64,000 nucleotides of DNA from an uncultured Pseudomonadota bacterium (GCA_913061235.1 CAJXTB010000002.1:62001-126000); one strand, 5' to 3'. Positions 16,093-26,831 are shown, numbered from the stretch's first letter. Notes: generated by a model not told the origin, from the letters alone. Program-made: numbers and translations.

Positions 16093-16538
16093 GCCGCTTT
16101 GGAACACTCATTGTCGGGGTGGCATTAGGCCTTCTTGTTGCGACAGCATGGAATCTTGCAGGGCCGAGACCCCCTGGTCAGAGGGCAGCCCCCATCCAAG
16201 ACCTTCTCCAGTACAACCGCGACGAGCTCGGACTGGATGCCCAGACCCTTGAGCAAGCGTGGGCCATTGCGGATGACGCGAAGGCAGATCTCGATGGCTT
16301 CCACCAGCAGATTCGCGAGGAACGGGGCCGGCTAGAAGCGCTGCTGGACCAGACGTCCGTGGACCCCGCCGAGATGTCCGCACATGTGGCTCAAATCGGG
16401 AGGCTGGAGACCCAGCTTCGCACCCGAGAGCTCGACACCATGCTGCTGATTCGGGCGCTTCTGACTTCCGACCAAGTGGACGCGCTTCGAGGCCTGCGTG
16501 CCGGTCCACCCCCAACATCACCCCCTAGACCGCAATGA
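16089..16538 (+). CDS. periplasmic CnrX/CpxP/ZraP-like metal or stress sensor
   Basis: The 149-residue product has an N-terminal membrane anchor (FGTLIVGVALGLLVATAWN) and then a mostly helical, charged periplasmic domain. The domain has LQYNRDELGLDAQTLEQAW and a later QIREERGRLEALLDQ ... LLTSDQVDALRGL, the pattern of the helical-hairpin CnrX/CpxP/ZraP group (heavy-metal resistance / LTxxQ-type). It ends in a Pro-rich tail. Metal ligands of CnrX are not obvious, so the signal sensed is unknown. ATGA overlaps link it to both neighbours. Confidence 0.75.
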   Translation: MSRFGTLIVGVALGLLVATAWNLAGPRPPGQRAAPIQDLLQYNRDELGLDAQTLEQAWAIADDAKADLDGFHQQIREERGRLEALLDQTSVDPAEMSAHVAQIGRLETQLRTRELDTMLLIRALLTSDQVDALRGLRAGPPPTSPPRPQ

Positions 16539-17512
16539 GTTTCCCCATGTACCTGCATCCCACGTTGTTGTTCCTGCTGACTTGCGCCGTCCCATTCGCG
16601 GGCTGCTCTGTTCGCGAGCCAATCACCGTAGAAGTGGCCCCTGTCGATAGGTGTGCTGTTGTGCAGGCGTCCGTGGCAGAGGCGGGTTTCGCTAGTCGGG
16701 TCACCGTTACCTGCACCGAAGACGAGGTCACTCTTTCCTCGGACACCTACCCAGACCACGCTCTGATGACGGGTATCCGAGCGACCAACGAGCAGATTCC
16801 GGTACCTGGCATTTGGTCGCCGTCGTTCCCCCTTCAGCCGCGGGGGACGAGTGGTCGGTCGACGAACGACGCTGCCGTAGGTATCGCTGTGAACGGGGTT
16901 CCGATCTACGACTACACAAAGCAGGGCGACCTAGATGTCGGGAGCTACAACCCCGCGGATGACACCGTTGTTCAGGGCGAACTTGATGTTTGCAATGGTC
17001 ATGCCGGACGCGGCGACGACTACCACTATCATGCGTCGCCGGACTGCATGGTCGCGGTGATGCCGAATGCTGGTGACGATGCCATCCTTGGCTGGGGGCT
17101 CGATGGCTACCCGCTCTATGGCCACAACAACCCGGACGGCACCCCCGTTTCCGAGGGCACGCTGGACGTGTGTAACGGAAAGCCCGACGACACCTTCGGC
17201 TACCGGTACCACACCAGCACGGGGCCGCCGTACATCATCCAGTGCCTTGTGGGAGAGGTAGACCTGGGGGACATCCCTCGGGTTCCGCCGCTCTCGGGAG
17301 ACTCCGGGTCCAAGCCATCAGGTACGCCGCCAGCTGGGGGTGTGCAGAACCTGACGCACACTCACGACGCGGACGGTCGCAGAACTATGCTCTATGAGTA
17401 CCAGGGGCGTGACTACCGAATGTCGTACATTCCAGCGGCAACGCCCGGTTGCTATGTCTTCGACATGGACACCGTATCGATGGGTGTTGTGACCGGGGAG
17501 TACTGCAGATGA
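16535..17512 (+). CDS. YHYH domain lipoprotein
   Basis: The signal sequence has a lipobox at LTCAVPFAGC, so the 325-residue product is probably a lipoprotein. It contains the family hallmark DDYHYHASPDC near residue 150, the related GYRYHTSTGPPY near residue 225, and DGYPLYGHNN between them; the many His, Asp and Cys residues suggest metal binding. The biochemical role of YHYH proteins is not established. It is translationally coupled on both sides through ATGA overlaps, so it is made together with the sensor and the N-terminal-His protein. Confidence 0.88.
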   Translation: MSFPMYLHPTLLFLLTCAVPFAGCSVREPITVEVAPVDRCAVVQASVAEAGFASRVTVTCTEDEVTLSSDTYPDHALMTGIRATNEQIPVPGIWSPSFPLQPRGTSGRSTNDAAVGIAVNGVPIYDYTKQGDLDVGSYNPADDTVVQGELDVCNGHAGRGDDYHYHASPDCMVAVMPNAGDDAILGWGLDGYPLYGHNNPDGTPVSEGTLDVCNGKPDDTFGYRYHTSTGPPYIIQCLVGEVDLGDIPRVPPLSGDSGSKPSGTPPAGGVQNLTHTHDADGRRTMLYEYQGRDYRMSYIPAATPGCYVFDMDTVSMGVVTGEYCR

Positions 17513-18105
17513 GGTCTTGGTTGCTCGCTGTGCTCGGTGCCGCCGTACTGGGAGCAACTGCTGGGGCGCATGAACTCGATGTCGCAAGTGCTCAGGTCAC
17601 CCTGCGGGACGGCCATGTCGCGGTGGTTGCCCATGTAGATGTCCTGCTCCACATGGAGAAGGTTCGCGGTCCGAGCGACGTTCCTTTGGGGCTGTTGGCG
17701 GTCGTTGACCCGGACGCCTTCGTCGCGCTAGCCACCCGCTCAACCCAAGCCCTACAACAAGGCACGGTACTCTTGATCGATGGCGTGCAGGTTATTCCAG
17801 TCGGCTGGCACCTTCCAGACCCGGTACAACTGCAAGCGGACGCACAGCACGCATGGTTGGCCCAGGCGGTCAACGACCCCATCCACGCGACGTTGGCCCC
17901 GGTCTCCTTTGAAGTCCGTCTGGAAGAGCAGCCAGATACGGTCACTCTGGCATTGCCGCGAAGCGTTGGCCCGGTACTGGTGAGCTTCGTGCGGCCCGTC
18001 GGCCAGCTTGCTCCGGCGGGGAGCGCAGTCCGCCTAAACGTGCCTACATGGGCCACTAGCGTAGCTCCAGCATCAGCTCCTCAAGGTCTCGACGAAGCGC
18101 TTTGA
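17509..18105 (+). CDS. exported protein with predicted N-terminal histidine, HupE N-domain-like
   Basis: The start ATG 17509 overlaps the YHYH gene stop (ATGA). The signal peptide MRSWLLAVLGAAVLGATAGA would be cut before HELDVASAQVTL, leaving His as residue 1 of the mature 178-residue protein. The soluble part is beta-rich and loosely resembles the N-terminal exported domain of HupE/UreJ-type proteins; no transmembrane segment follows, so the membrane half is missing or was never present. A free N-terminal His can bind copper in CopC-like and LPMO-like proteins, but that role is speculative here. Its last 50 bases overlap the 3' end of the sigma factor gene on the other strand. Confidence 0.72.
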   Translation: MRSWLLAVLGAAVLGATAGAHELDVASAQVTLRDGHVAVVAHVDVLLHMEKVRGPSDVPLGLLAVVDPDAFVALATRSTQALQQGTVLLIDGVQVIPVGWHLPDPVQLQADAQHAWLAQAVNDPIHATLAPVSFEVRLEEQPDTVTLALPRSVGPVLVSFVRPVGQLAPAGSAVRLNVPTWATSVAPASAPQGLDEAL

Positions 18106-18577
18106 GGGCTCGGTGGAGGTGGGTGCGAACGGTACCTGGGGCTTTGCCCAACAGTTCCGCACTCTGGTCAAGGGTGAAGCCTTCCAAGTACACAAGGACG
18201 AACACCTCACGCTGACCTTGTGACAGACCGGACATTGCCTGCTCTATGCGTTCACGGACCGCGGGTTCTCCGGGTGTCGGCGGCGACGAGACCTCTTGGA
18301 CAAAGAGGCGTGCGAACCGGTCGCGTACGCCTCGCCATCGTCGGTAGTTCGCGGCCCGGCGCGTGAGGATTCGGAAGAACCATGCGCGAAGGGCTTCGGG
18401 ATTGTCCAGTGTCTCAAGCTTCTTGTACGCTACGAGGAACGCCTCCTGCGCTACCTCTTCAGCGGTGGCTCTGTCTGCTCCGGTGAGCCGCCACGCCATG
18501 CGAACTGCTTGTTCATGATGCGCGTGTACGAAAGCTCTGAACCGCTCAGATGGGTCTTGAGCTCGCACAGTACTCAC
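18056..18577 (-). CDS. ECF-type RNA polymerase sigma factor
   Basis: The 173-residue protein has region 2 (HEQAVRMAWRLTGADRATAEEVAQEAFLVAYKKL) and region 4 with LSQGQREVFVLVYLEGFTLDQSAELLGKAPGTVRTHLHRALKAL, and lacks regions 1.1 and 3. The start is GTG 18577, 37 bases after the lipoprotein stop on the same strand, with no clear Shine-Dalgarno sequence, so the two are probably co-transcribed. No anti-sigma gene follows it on its strand; the only candidate is the small membrane protein of the convergent operon. Its 3' end overlaps that operon's last gene by 50 bases. Confidence 0.93.
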   Translation of the reverse strand: MSTVRAQDPSERFRAFVHAHHEQAVRMAWRLTGADRATAEEVAQEAFLVAYKKLETLDNPEALRAWFFRILTRRAANYRRWRGVRDRFARLFVQEVSSPPTPGEPAVRERIEQAMSGLSQGQREVFVLVYLEGFTLDQSAELLGKAPGTVRTHLHRALKALRRDLEELMLELR

Positions 18578-18614
18578 AGGTCAACACAGTCCAACAATGC
18601 GAAGCTGAGCGGTG

Positions 18615-19262
18615 TCACGGCATGGTGACGCGGCACAGCAACGTATTGTCCGACTCAAGGTCGTCGCCCCAGATGAAGGCAGCCTGGCTGTCCCATTGGA
18701 TGTCGTCGTAGCCGTCTTTTGGACGTACCGCTTCAGCGCTGTGTTGGGTGCCGAAATCCCAACTGCTGTCATCGAACTCGGGGTTCTTCCAGCCATCCGG
18801 CTCAGGGATGGCCATGAACCGGCAGTCTGCGTCCGGATTGCTAGAGGACGCACAGTCCTTGTTGAGGGGGGCCTCATGGATAGTCAGGCACTTCCAGTCG
18901 CTGTTCGTGACCAAGACGGTCTCATTGCTCGACTGGTCAATGATCTGCGCGATGAACCCGCCATCACCCATCTGTTGATTGCTCTGTCCGATGTACTCGA
19001 GCCCAGAGTCGGTTTCTTTGAAGTCTTTGAGGATGAAGCTCAGCGTGGCCCCTGGCTCAGCATCAAAGCTGAAGCTCTCTGCATTGAAGCTGCGCTCGGT
19101 AGTGATGGAGACCGAGTCTTCGATGACGAGCTGGTCGCCGATGTACATGGCGAACCAGTTGTCCGCCCACGCGTCGGCCCGGTATTGTTGGGTCGAAGAG
19201 ACGTTGTCCGACACGACAGCCGGCGACGGACCTCCACAAGCAACGAGTAGTAGGAACAGCAT
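18615..19262 (-). CDS. lipoprotein with jelly-roll-like domain
   Basis: The start ATG 19262 has GGAGA five bases upstream on the minus strand and gives MLFLLLVACGGPS, a lipobox with Cys10. Longer starts bury this signal. The 215-residue product contains YRADAWADNWFAMYIGDQLV, then WKNPEFDDSSWDFG, and ends AAFIWGDDLESDNTLLCR, a pattern seen in galactose-binding-like jelly rolls. No function is assigned. It precedes the ECF sigma gene by 37 bases, so it is probably its operon partner and may be a target or a sensor. Confidence 0.8.
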   Translation of the reverse strand: MLFLLLVACGGPSPAVVSDNVSSTQQYRADAWADNWFAMYIGDQLVIEDSVSITTERSFNAESFSFDAEPGATLSFILKDFKETDSGLEYIGQSNQQMGDGGFIAQIIDQSSNETVLVTNSDWKCLTIHEAPLNKDCASSSNPDADCRFMAIPEPDGWKNPEFDDSSWDFGTQHSAEAVRPKDGYDDIQWDSQAAFIWGDDLESDNTLLCRVTMP

Positions 19263-19431
19263 GGTTGTCTCCAAACGAGCTGTGTAGCGCTCGGTTCGCA
19301 ACAAAGACACCGGACGTGCCGTCATGGTTTACATCGGTCGGTCGGTCGACGCTGGTGCTTCTACTGCCGGCATGGAGTAGAGCCCGGACGAACGAACTCG
19401 CCGTCAGCGCTATGAACTCGTAGTGGAGCCG

Positions 19432-19575
19432 CTACGGGGCCGGTGTCGTCACCAAGAAGATTGTCGTGCCACGGTTGACCGATGTCTCGTTGATGAGTGT
19501 GACGTAACCGTCGCCGCCAGTACCTCCGCCTGGGCTGGACCCGGAGTGCAACCACCGAGCCCAAATACCCAGCCG
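19432..19575 (-). pseudogene. decayed duplicate of the 3' end of the cysteine-repeat gene
   Basis: Directly behind the stop of the large cysteine-repeat gene, but shifted by one base, the minus strand reads GGTGGDGYVTLINETSVNRG and then TTIFLVTTPAP before a TAG. The main gene ends GGDGSDGYITLISDTLNNRG and then TNDGVVTTPDP. The two tails are clearly related, so this is a leftover tandem duplicate without its own start. The remaining spacer to 19262 carries the lipoprotein's leader and nothing else recognised. Confidence 0.7.
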
Positions 19576-19576
19576 G

Positions 19577-22500
19577 CTAGGGGTCGGGGGTCGTCACCAC
19601 ACCGTCGTTGGTTCCGCGGTTGTTTAGGGTGTCGCTGATCAGCGTGATGTAGCCATCGCTGCCGTCGCCACCATCGCCACTCGCTCCTGTTCGTCCACCG
19701 GCGCCACCTGAGCCGCCACCATCGCGACCAGGGCCGCCAATCGCGCCGGATGAGCCCGACACACCGCTTCCGCCAGCGCCGCCGCCGGCATCGAGGTCTG
19801 CGCTGTTGGTCATGGTCAGGGCAGGGGCAATCAAGACGATGTGTCCACCTGCACCGCCGCCGCCACCCGAGCCGTGACCGCTACGGCCTGCGCCGCCACC
19901 GCCTCCGCTACCGGTGTTCCGAGAGCAGTAGTTGGACTGTCCGTTTTCTGGGAATCCAGAGAAGGCTCCGCCTCCGCCATAGCCACCCGCAGCGTCGATA
20001 GACCCCGTGATGGTCATGGTGCTCGCGGCACACAACAAAACAGCACCGCCGCCGCCGCCACCACCGCCACCTGCGCCTGAGTTGCCGAGGATGCCGCCGT
20101 AGTTGGTGCATGCGCCATCTCCCCAACCGCCTGTTCCGTGGTAGCCGCCATAGGCGCCACCTGCGCCGCCGCTTCCGCCTACAAGGAAGGTGGCCTCGCC
20201 ATTACCGTAGGAACTTCCGCCGAACGAAGATGGAGGCCCGCTCGAGCAGGCCGAGCCAGAGCTTCCGCCAGAAGACCCAGAACCAGATGTTCCGGCTGTG
20301 CCTGCACCGCCCGGCTCGCTGTTGCCGCCTAGCAGTGCATATCCGCCACCTGAACCACCACTGGCGCCGCAGCCACCGCCGCCGCCGCCGCCGCCGCCGG
20401 TTCCGGAAGCGTTGCCGCCTCGTCCACCTTGGCCGCCGCAGCCTGAGGTCTGACCTGCGCCGGGGCCGTCGGCCCTTCCGTTGTTGCCACAGCCCACGCC
20501 AGAGCGGAACTCGCCACCATCAAATCCACCTGAACCTGACACTCCCCGTGTGCCGGCGGAGGACTGGCCGCTACCGTATCCACCGCTGGAGCCCGAGATG
20601 TCGAGGTCAGCTCCCATTGTGACGATACCGTTCGAGACGATTGCTGCTGCGCGGTCGCCAACGATGTTGACCGAGCCAGACAGCGACACATCGCCAAAGT
20701 TCCACACGGCAATCTGTGGGGCAGGCAGGCCATTGATGCTGGACTGGGACTGCAGAGCGAAGCCGCTGGCACCCGCTGAAATCCGGGTGATGCCATTAAG
20801 CGTGACGGCACCCGAGTCGGTGTTGAAGACAATCGTTCCGTTCAGGGCAATATCGCCGAGAGCACCTGTACTGTCATCGATCGGGCCACAGCCGATGGAC
20901 GTGACCGGAAGCTCACACTCAGCAGTACAGTTCACACCGTCATTAAAGCCGTCGTCGCACTCCTCGTTGCCGTTGACCGCGCCGTCTCCACAGAAGGGGC
21001 CTTCCGCTTGGCAGTCGGCAGTGCAGTTGTCGTACGACCCGTTGCTGCTGCCATCATCACAGAGCTCTTCGGCGGACTGCACAATGCCGTCACCGCAGAA
21101 GGGTGCATCACCGGCACAGTTGTCAGCACAGTTGCCGTAAGAACCGTTGTTTGCACCATCGTCGCAGGTCTCGGAGCCGTTGGTGGCGCCGTCACCGCAG
21201 AAGGGGCCGTCCGCTTGGCAATCGGAGGCACAGCCGTCGTAGGAGTTGTCGTTGGTACCGTCGTCACAGACCTCGCTTCCGGAATCGACAATGCCGTCGC
21301 CACAGAATCCAGCGGGACCTTGGCAGTCGCTCGCGCAGTTGCCAATGACGCCGTTGTTGACTCCGTCATCGCAGGCCTCAAAGGCCGCCTGAACAATGCC
21401 GTCACCGCAGCCCACAACCGGCTCGCCACAGGATGCGGTGCAGCTGTTGTAGGACCCGTCGTTGGTGCCGTCGTCGCACTCTTCTTCGCCGGGCTGTTGC
21501 ACGCCATCCCCACAGTAGGGGCCTGGCGAACAGGTAGATGTGCAGCCATCATAGGAGCCATCGTTGGTACCGTCGTCGCAGAGCTCTTGTGGGGCTTGGA
21601 CTTGGCCGTCTCCGCAGCTCGGCCCTGGCGTGCAGTCGGACGCACAACCGCCGTAGCTGCCTGCATTGATGCCATCGTCGCAGTCTTCAAATGCTGCCTG
21701 ACGGATGCCGTCTCCGCAGGTTGGGGCCAGGGAACAGTCAGCATTGCAGCCATCGTAGGTGCCGTCATTGGCGCCGTCGTCGCACTCTTCCTGTGCGGAC
21801 TAGGTCACGCCATCGCCGCACCGTGCGGCCAGGGTACAGCTCGATGTACACCCGCCATACAAGCCGGCATTGACGCCATCGTCGCAGTCTTCAAACGCCG
21901 CCTGGCGGGTTCCGTCGCCGCAGGTTGGGGCGAAGTCACTGCAGTCAGAGAGACACCCGTCGTACGAGCCGTCGTTGACGCCGTCGTCGCACAGCTCGGG
22001 GGCTACAACACGACCGTCTCCACAGCCAGATTCGATCTCGATGATCACGCTAGCAATGCACCGTTCGCCCTCGGGATCGAACACAACAAGGGTGATCTCG
22101 TGCTCACCGGAACTTAGGCCGCTGGCAGAGTAGGCGACACGTCCGCTCGGGCTTGGTGTGACGTCTCCAAGGTCGCCGTCGAGGTCACTTGTGAAGGTGG
22201 CGTCGAGTTGTTCCGGCAGGGACTGGTCGTCGCTGACGGCACCGACCAAGGCCACCGACTGGTTCGGACCGTACAATGTCCCGGCTTCTGGGCTGGTGAA
22301 GCTGCAGAATGGGGGCGTGTTCGGGACGGGTTCCGGGATGGGAATGACGGTGATGGTGTCGCTGCCGTTCGCTACGCCGTCCGAGAACTCTAGGGTGACG
22401 CGGTCGTCTGTGGGGCTAAGGGTCATGATGCACTCGGTGACGCCCTGGGTATCGACGTCGATACACTCGACGACGGGTACATCTCCAAGGAACCAGCGAA

Positions 22501-22684
22501 CCTCGAGTCCTTCGGGATCTTGGTCTGCGTCTCCTACAAGGCCGCGGAACAACGTGGGGACGTCTTGGTAGATCTCTTCACCGTCAGAGTGACTGGTGAT
22601 CTCGGCATCCGGAGCCGTGTTTCGCACACCAATGGTGCGGTCGGAGCAGGCGGAGAGCAAGACGAGCAGGGGAAGCCAGCGCAT
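19577..22684 (-). pseudogene. DUF4215 cysteine-repeat / Gly-rich lipoprotein gene interrupted by an in-frame TAG
   Basis: One frame runs from the lipoprotein start at 22684 to 19577 (1035 sense codons if read through), broken only by TAG at 21800-21802. Order: lipobox LLSACS, two Ig/PKD-like domains, eleven cysteine-rich repeats (CGDGxxxxxExCDDGxNxGxYxxC), then a beta-helix-like stretch (ITRISAGASGFAL...) with long Gly/Ser-rich loops, ending DGYITLISDTLNNRG. The TAG falls inside repeat 3 where related repeats have CAG (CGDGVQQ, CGDGIRQ), so a single C-to-T change explains it. The downstream part has only a GTG at 21502 as a possible start and no signal peptide, so it would not be exported alone. 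A sequencing error or stop read-through are alternatives. Confidence 0.85.
21800..22684 (-). CDS. N-terminal readable part of the interrupted cysteine-repeat lipoprotein
   Basis: This is what would be translated if the TAG at 21800-21802 is a real stop: 294 residues with the signal MRWLPLLVLLSAC, an Ig-like domain pair (TAPDAEITSHSDGEEIYQDV; PPFCSFTSPEAGTLYGPN) and two and a half DUF4215 repeats ending CGDGVT. The N-terminal domain resembles that of the lipoprotein encoded at 57091-60567 (GxRNxxPxAxI ... FRGxVxDxD), so the two genes are paralogous in their first part. Confidence 0.75.
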   Translation of the reverse strand: MRWLPLLVLLSACSDRTIGVRNTAPDAEITSHSDGEEIYQDVPTLFRGLVGDADQDPEGLEVRWFLGDVPVVECIDVDTQGVTECIMTLSPTDDRVTLEFSDGVANGSDTITVIPIPEPVPNTPPFCSFTSPEAGTLYGPNQSVALVGAVSDDQSLPEQLDATFTSDLDGDLGDVTPSPSGRVAYSASGLSSGEHEITLVVFDPEGERCIASVIIEIESGCGDGRVVAPELCDDGVNDGSYDGCLSDCSDFAPTCGDGTRQAAFEDCDDGVNAGLYGGCTSSCTLAARCGDGVT

Positions 22685-24693
<2,009 letters not shown>

Positions 24694-24788
24694 ACAGTGA
24701 CACGGATGTGCAACTGCACATCGCAAGGGGTACCGCCCGCAATGGGGGGCTGAGCCAGTAAGTTTGGCTCGCGTCTTGCACTGGGGCG

Positions 24789-24817
24789 TTTACTTCCACG
24801 CTCTCCGATCATAAGAT
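24789..24817 (+). promoter_or_regulatory. putative sigma-70 promoter of rpoN
   Basis: TTTACT (24789-24794) and TAAGAT (24812-24817) are separated by 17 bases, each matching 4 of 6 consensus positions. The spacer 24694-24945 otherwise shows no gene. Confidence 0.35.
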
Positions 24818-24945
24818 GTGGGTGTCGCTGAACATGGTGACGATAGTGCGCGAATCTCGCTGCTTTTGGCTTGATTCGGGACTCTTTTGCCCGGTCTGGG
24901 GTTGGAGAGTCGACCCATGCCTCGGAGCAAGGTGAACCCGCCTCA

Positions 24946-26394
24946 ATGGCCTTAAATCTCCAACTCAATCAGAAGATGAGCCAGAGCCTGGTGATGACCC
25001 CCAGGCTTCAGCAGGCGATCAAGCTGTTGCAGCTCAATCACTTTGAGATGGTCGCGCACGTCGAAGAGGCGCTGCTGGAGAACCCAACGCTTGAAGTCGT
25101 TCCGGATTCGTCTGGCGCTGATGGTTTGGAGCTTGAGAACCGGCGTCAAAAGGACCAGGCGACCGAGGCGCAAGATCAGCACGACCAGAACAATGGCGAG
25201 TCGTCGGACAACCTCGACTGGGACAAGTTTGTTCGTGAGATGGCTGATTCACCGCGCGGCGCTTCTATGGCCGGCGGTACGATTTACGACGACCTGCCTC
25301 CGATTGAGACCAATCTCACCTACGGAGACTCGCTTGCTGAGCACATGATGTGGCAAGTGCAGATGCTGAAGATGTCGGCAGAGGAAGAACGGGCTGCACG
25401 CGTGATCGTACACAACTTGGACCACCGCGGCTGGCTGACGGTAGGCCTCGACGAAGTGGTCGAGGAGGCCGACGTCGACCTCCAAGCAGCGGAAGATGCC
25501 CTAGAGATCGTTCAGGGCCTCGATCCGGTAGGGTGCGGCGCTCGCTCGCTCTCCGAGTGCTTGGTCTTGCAAGCACGGCACCACCATCCTGAAGACCCCA
25601 ACTTTGAGGTCATCTGTACCGAGCACCTGCATGACCTAGAGAGAAGGAACTACCAAGCGATTGGTCGGGCCCTTGAGATCGATCTAGAAGACGTGCACGA
25701 GTACCACCGCATGATTCAGGACCTAGAGCCGTACCCCGGTCGTGGGTTTTCGTCGGATGAGCCTCGGTACATCACGCCGGATGTCACCGTCATCAAGCAT
25801 GACGGAGAGTGGCACGTCTTGGTGAACGACGAGGGATTGCCAGAACTCCGCGTGGGCAACTTCTACAAGAAGGTCATGAAGAAGGCGTCCAAGGCAGACA
25901 AAGACTACTTGCTCGATAAGTTGCGCGGTGCCGAGTTCCTCATCAAGTCCATCCACAAACGCCGCCGAACGATTCGGCGTGTGATGGAGAGCATCGTTCG
26001 CTTTCAGCACGGCTTCTTCGAGCGGGGCCCGCAAGCACTCAAGCCGTTGGTCCTGCAAGACGTCGCAGACGACGTTGGTGTGCATATGAGCACCGTCTCC
26101 CGGGTCACCACGAACAAGTATGTTCACACGCCCCACGGCATCTTGGAGTTGAAGTTCTTCTTCAGCTCTTCGGTCAAGCAAGATGGGGGAGGAGCCGATG
26201 TTGCCGCCGAAGCCATCAAGACTCAAATCAAGGCACTCATTGCCGTCGAAAACGGCAAGAAACCACTGTCCGACCAAAAGCTCGCCAACCTGCTCCTAGA
26301 GCAAGCGGGAGTGAAGGTCGCCAGACGGACAGTGGCCAAGTATCGCGAGGCGCTGGGCATTCTCCCATCGTCGCAACGCAAGCAGTTGTTTTAA
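24946..26394 (+). CDS. rpoN: RNA polymerase sigma-54 factor
   Basis: Sigma-54 directs polymerase to -24/-12 promoters and needs an AAA+ activator. The start ATG 24946 gives MALNLQLNQKMSQSLVMTPRLQQAIKLLQLNHFE, the canonical glutamine-rich region I. The acidic region II follows, then the core-binding domain (DPVGCGARSLSECLVLQ, PYPGRGF) and the HTH (VADDVGVHMSTVSRVTTNKY). The RpoN box ARRTVAKYREALGI is intact near the C-terminus. The length of 482 residues is typical. The hpf gene follows 18 bases later, a widely conserved pairing. Confidence 0.98.
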   Translation: MALNLQLNQKMSQSLVMTPRLQQAIKLLQLNHFEMVAHVEEALLENPTLEVVPDSSGADGLELENRRQKDQATEAQDQHDQNNGESSDNLDWDKFVREMADSPRGASMAGGTIYDDLPPIETNLTYGDSLAEHMMWQVQMLKMSAEEERAARVIVHNLDHRGWLTVGLDEVVEEADVDLQAAEDALEIVQGLDPVGCGARSLSECLVLQARHHHPEDPNFEVICTEHLHDLERRNYQAIGRALEIDLEDVHEYHRMIQDLEPYPGRGFSSDEPRYITPDVTVIKHDGEWHVLVNDEGLPELRVGNFYKKVMKKASKADKDYLLDKLRGAEFLIKSIHKRRRTIRRVMESIVRFQHGFFERGPQALKPLVLQDVADDVGVHMSTVSRVTTNKYVHTPHGILELKFFFSSSVKQDGGGADVAAEAIKTQIKALIAVENGKKPLSDQKLANLLLEQAGVKVARRTVAKYREALGILPSSQRKQLF

Positions 26395-26412
26395 TTCCAA
26401 CAAGGAGGCCCC

Positions 26413-26772
26413 ATGCACCTAGAGGTCACATTCCGACAGATGAGCGCTCGCCCCGAGATTAAAAAACGGGCCGACGCATTGTACTCGAAGCTCGAACACT
26501 TCTTGGACCCTGCTGCCGATGGTCAGCTCATTGTCGGTAACGAGCACGGCGCCACAGCCGTGGAGCTCGTCATCACAACCCGCGGCCAAGTCGCAAAAGC
26601 AGTCGAAGAAGATGACGACCTGCGTACCGCGATGGACCGCGCGTTCCACCGCGTCGAAGACCAGCTGCGTCGTGCCAAGGACAAGAACGTCAGCAAGCGG
26701 CGTCGCGGTCAATCGTTGAGCGAACTTCCGGTCGACGAGCAAGACGACGGTGACGAAGAGTTGGACGACTAG
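26413..26772 (+). CDS. hpf: ribosome hibernation promoting factor (HPF/RaiA family, short form)
   Basis: HPF binds the 30S decoding region and stores ribosomes in stationary phase. The 119-residue protein starts MHLEVTFRQMSARPEIKKRADA and has the charged helix DDLRTAMDRAFHRVEDQLRRAKDK. A Lys/Arg patch and an acidic tail follow in place of the long-form C-terminal dimerisation domain. AAGGAGG ends five bases before the ATG. It shares an operon with rpoN and is followed by a terminator. Confidence 0.92.
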   Translation: MHLEVTFRQMSARPEIKKRADALYSKLEHFLDPAADGQLIVGNEHGATAVELVITTRGQVAKAVEEDDDLRTAMDRAFHRVEDQLRRAKDKNVSKRRRGQSLSELPVDEQDDGDEELDD

Positions 26773-26831
26773 GTCAGACAGCCAAACTGTCCAAATCGCG
26801 TGATGGCTACGCCAGCGCTTTGACACAGTAG

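Noticed and set aside
19577-21502. Treating the downstream 641-codon frame as an independent gene starting at GTG 21502
   Set aside because: The frame is continuous with the lipoprotein at 22684 apart from one TAG, the GTG lies inside a cysteine repeat, and there is no signal peptide or Shine-Dalgarno sequence.
21008-22117. Plus-strand frame of 369 codons rich in Val and Ala opposite the cysteine-repeat gene
   Set aside because: It is a by-product of the GC-rich repeated CGDG/CDDG codons on the other strand; its periodicity follows the DUF4215 repeats exactly.
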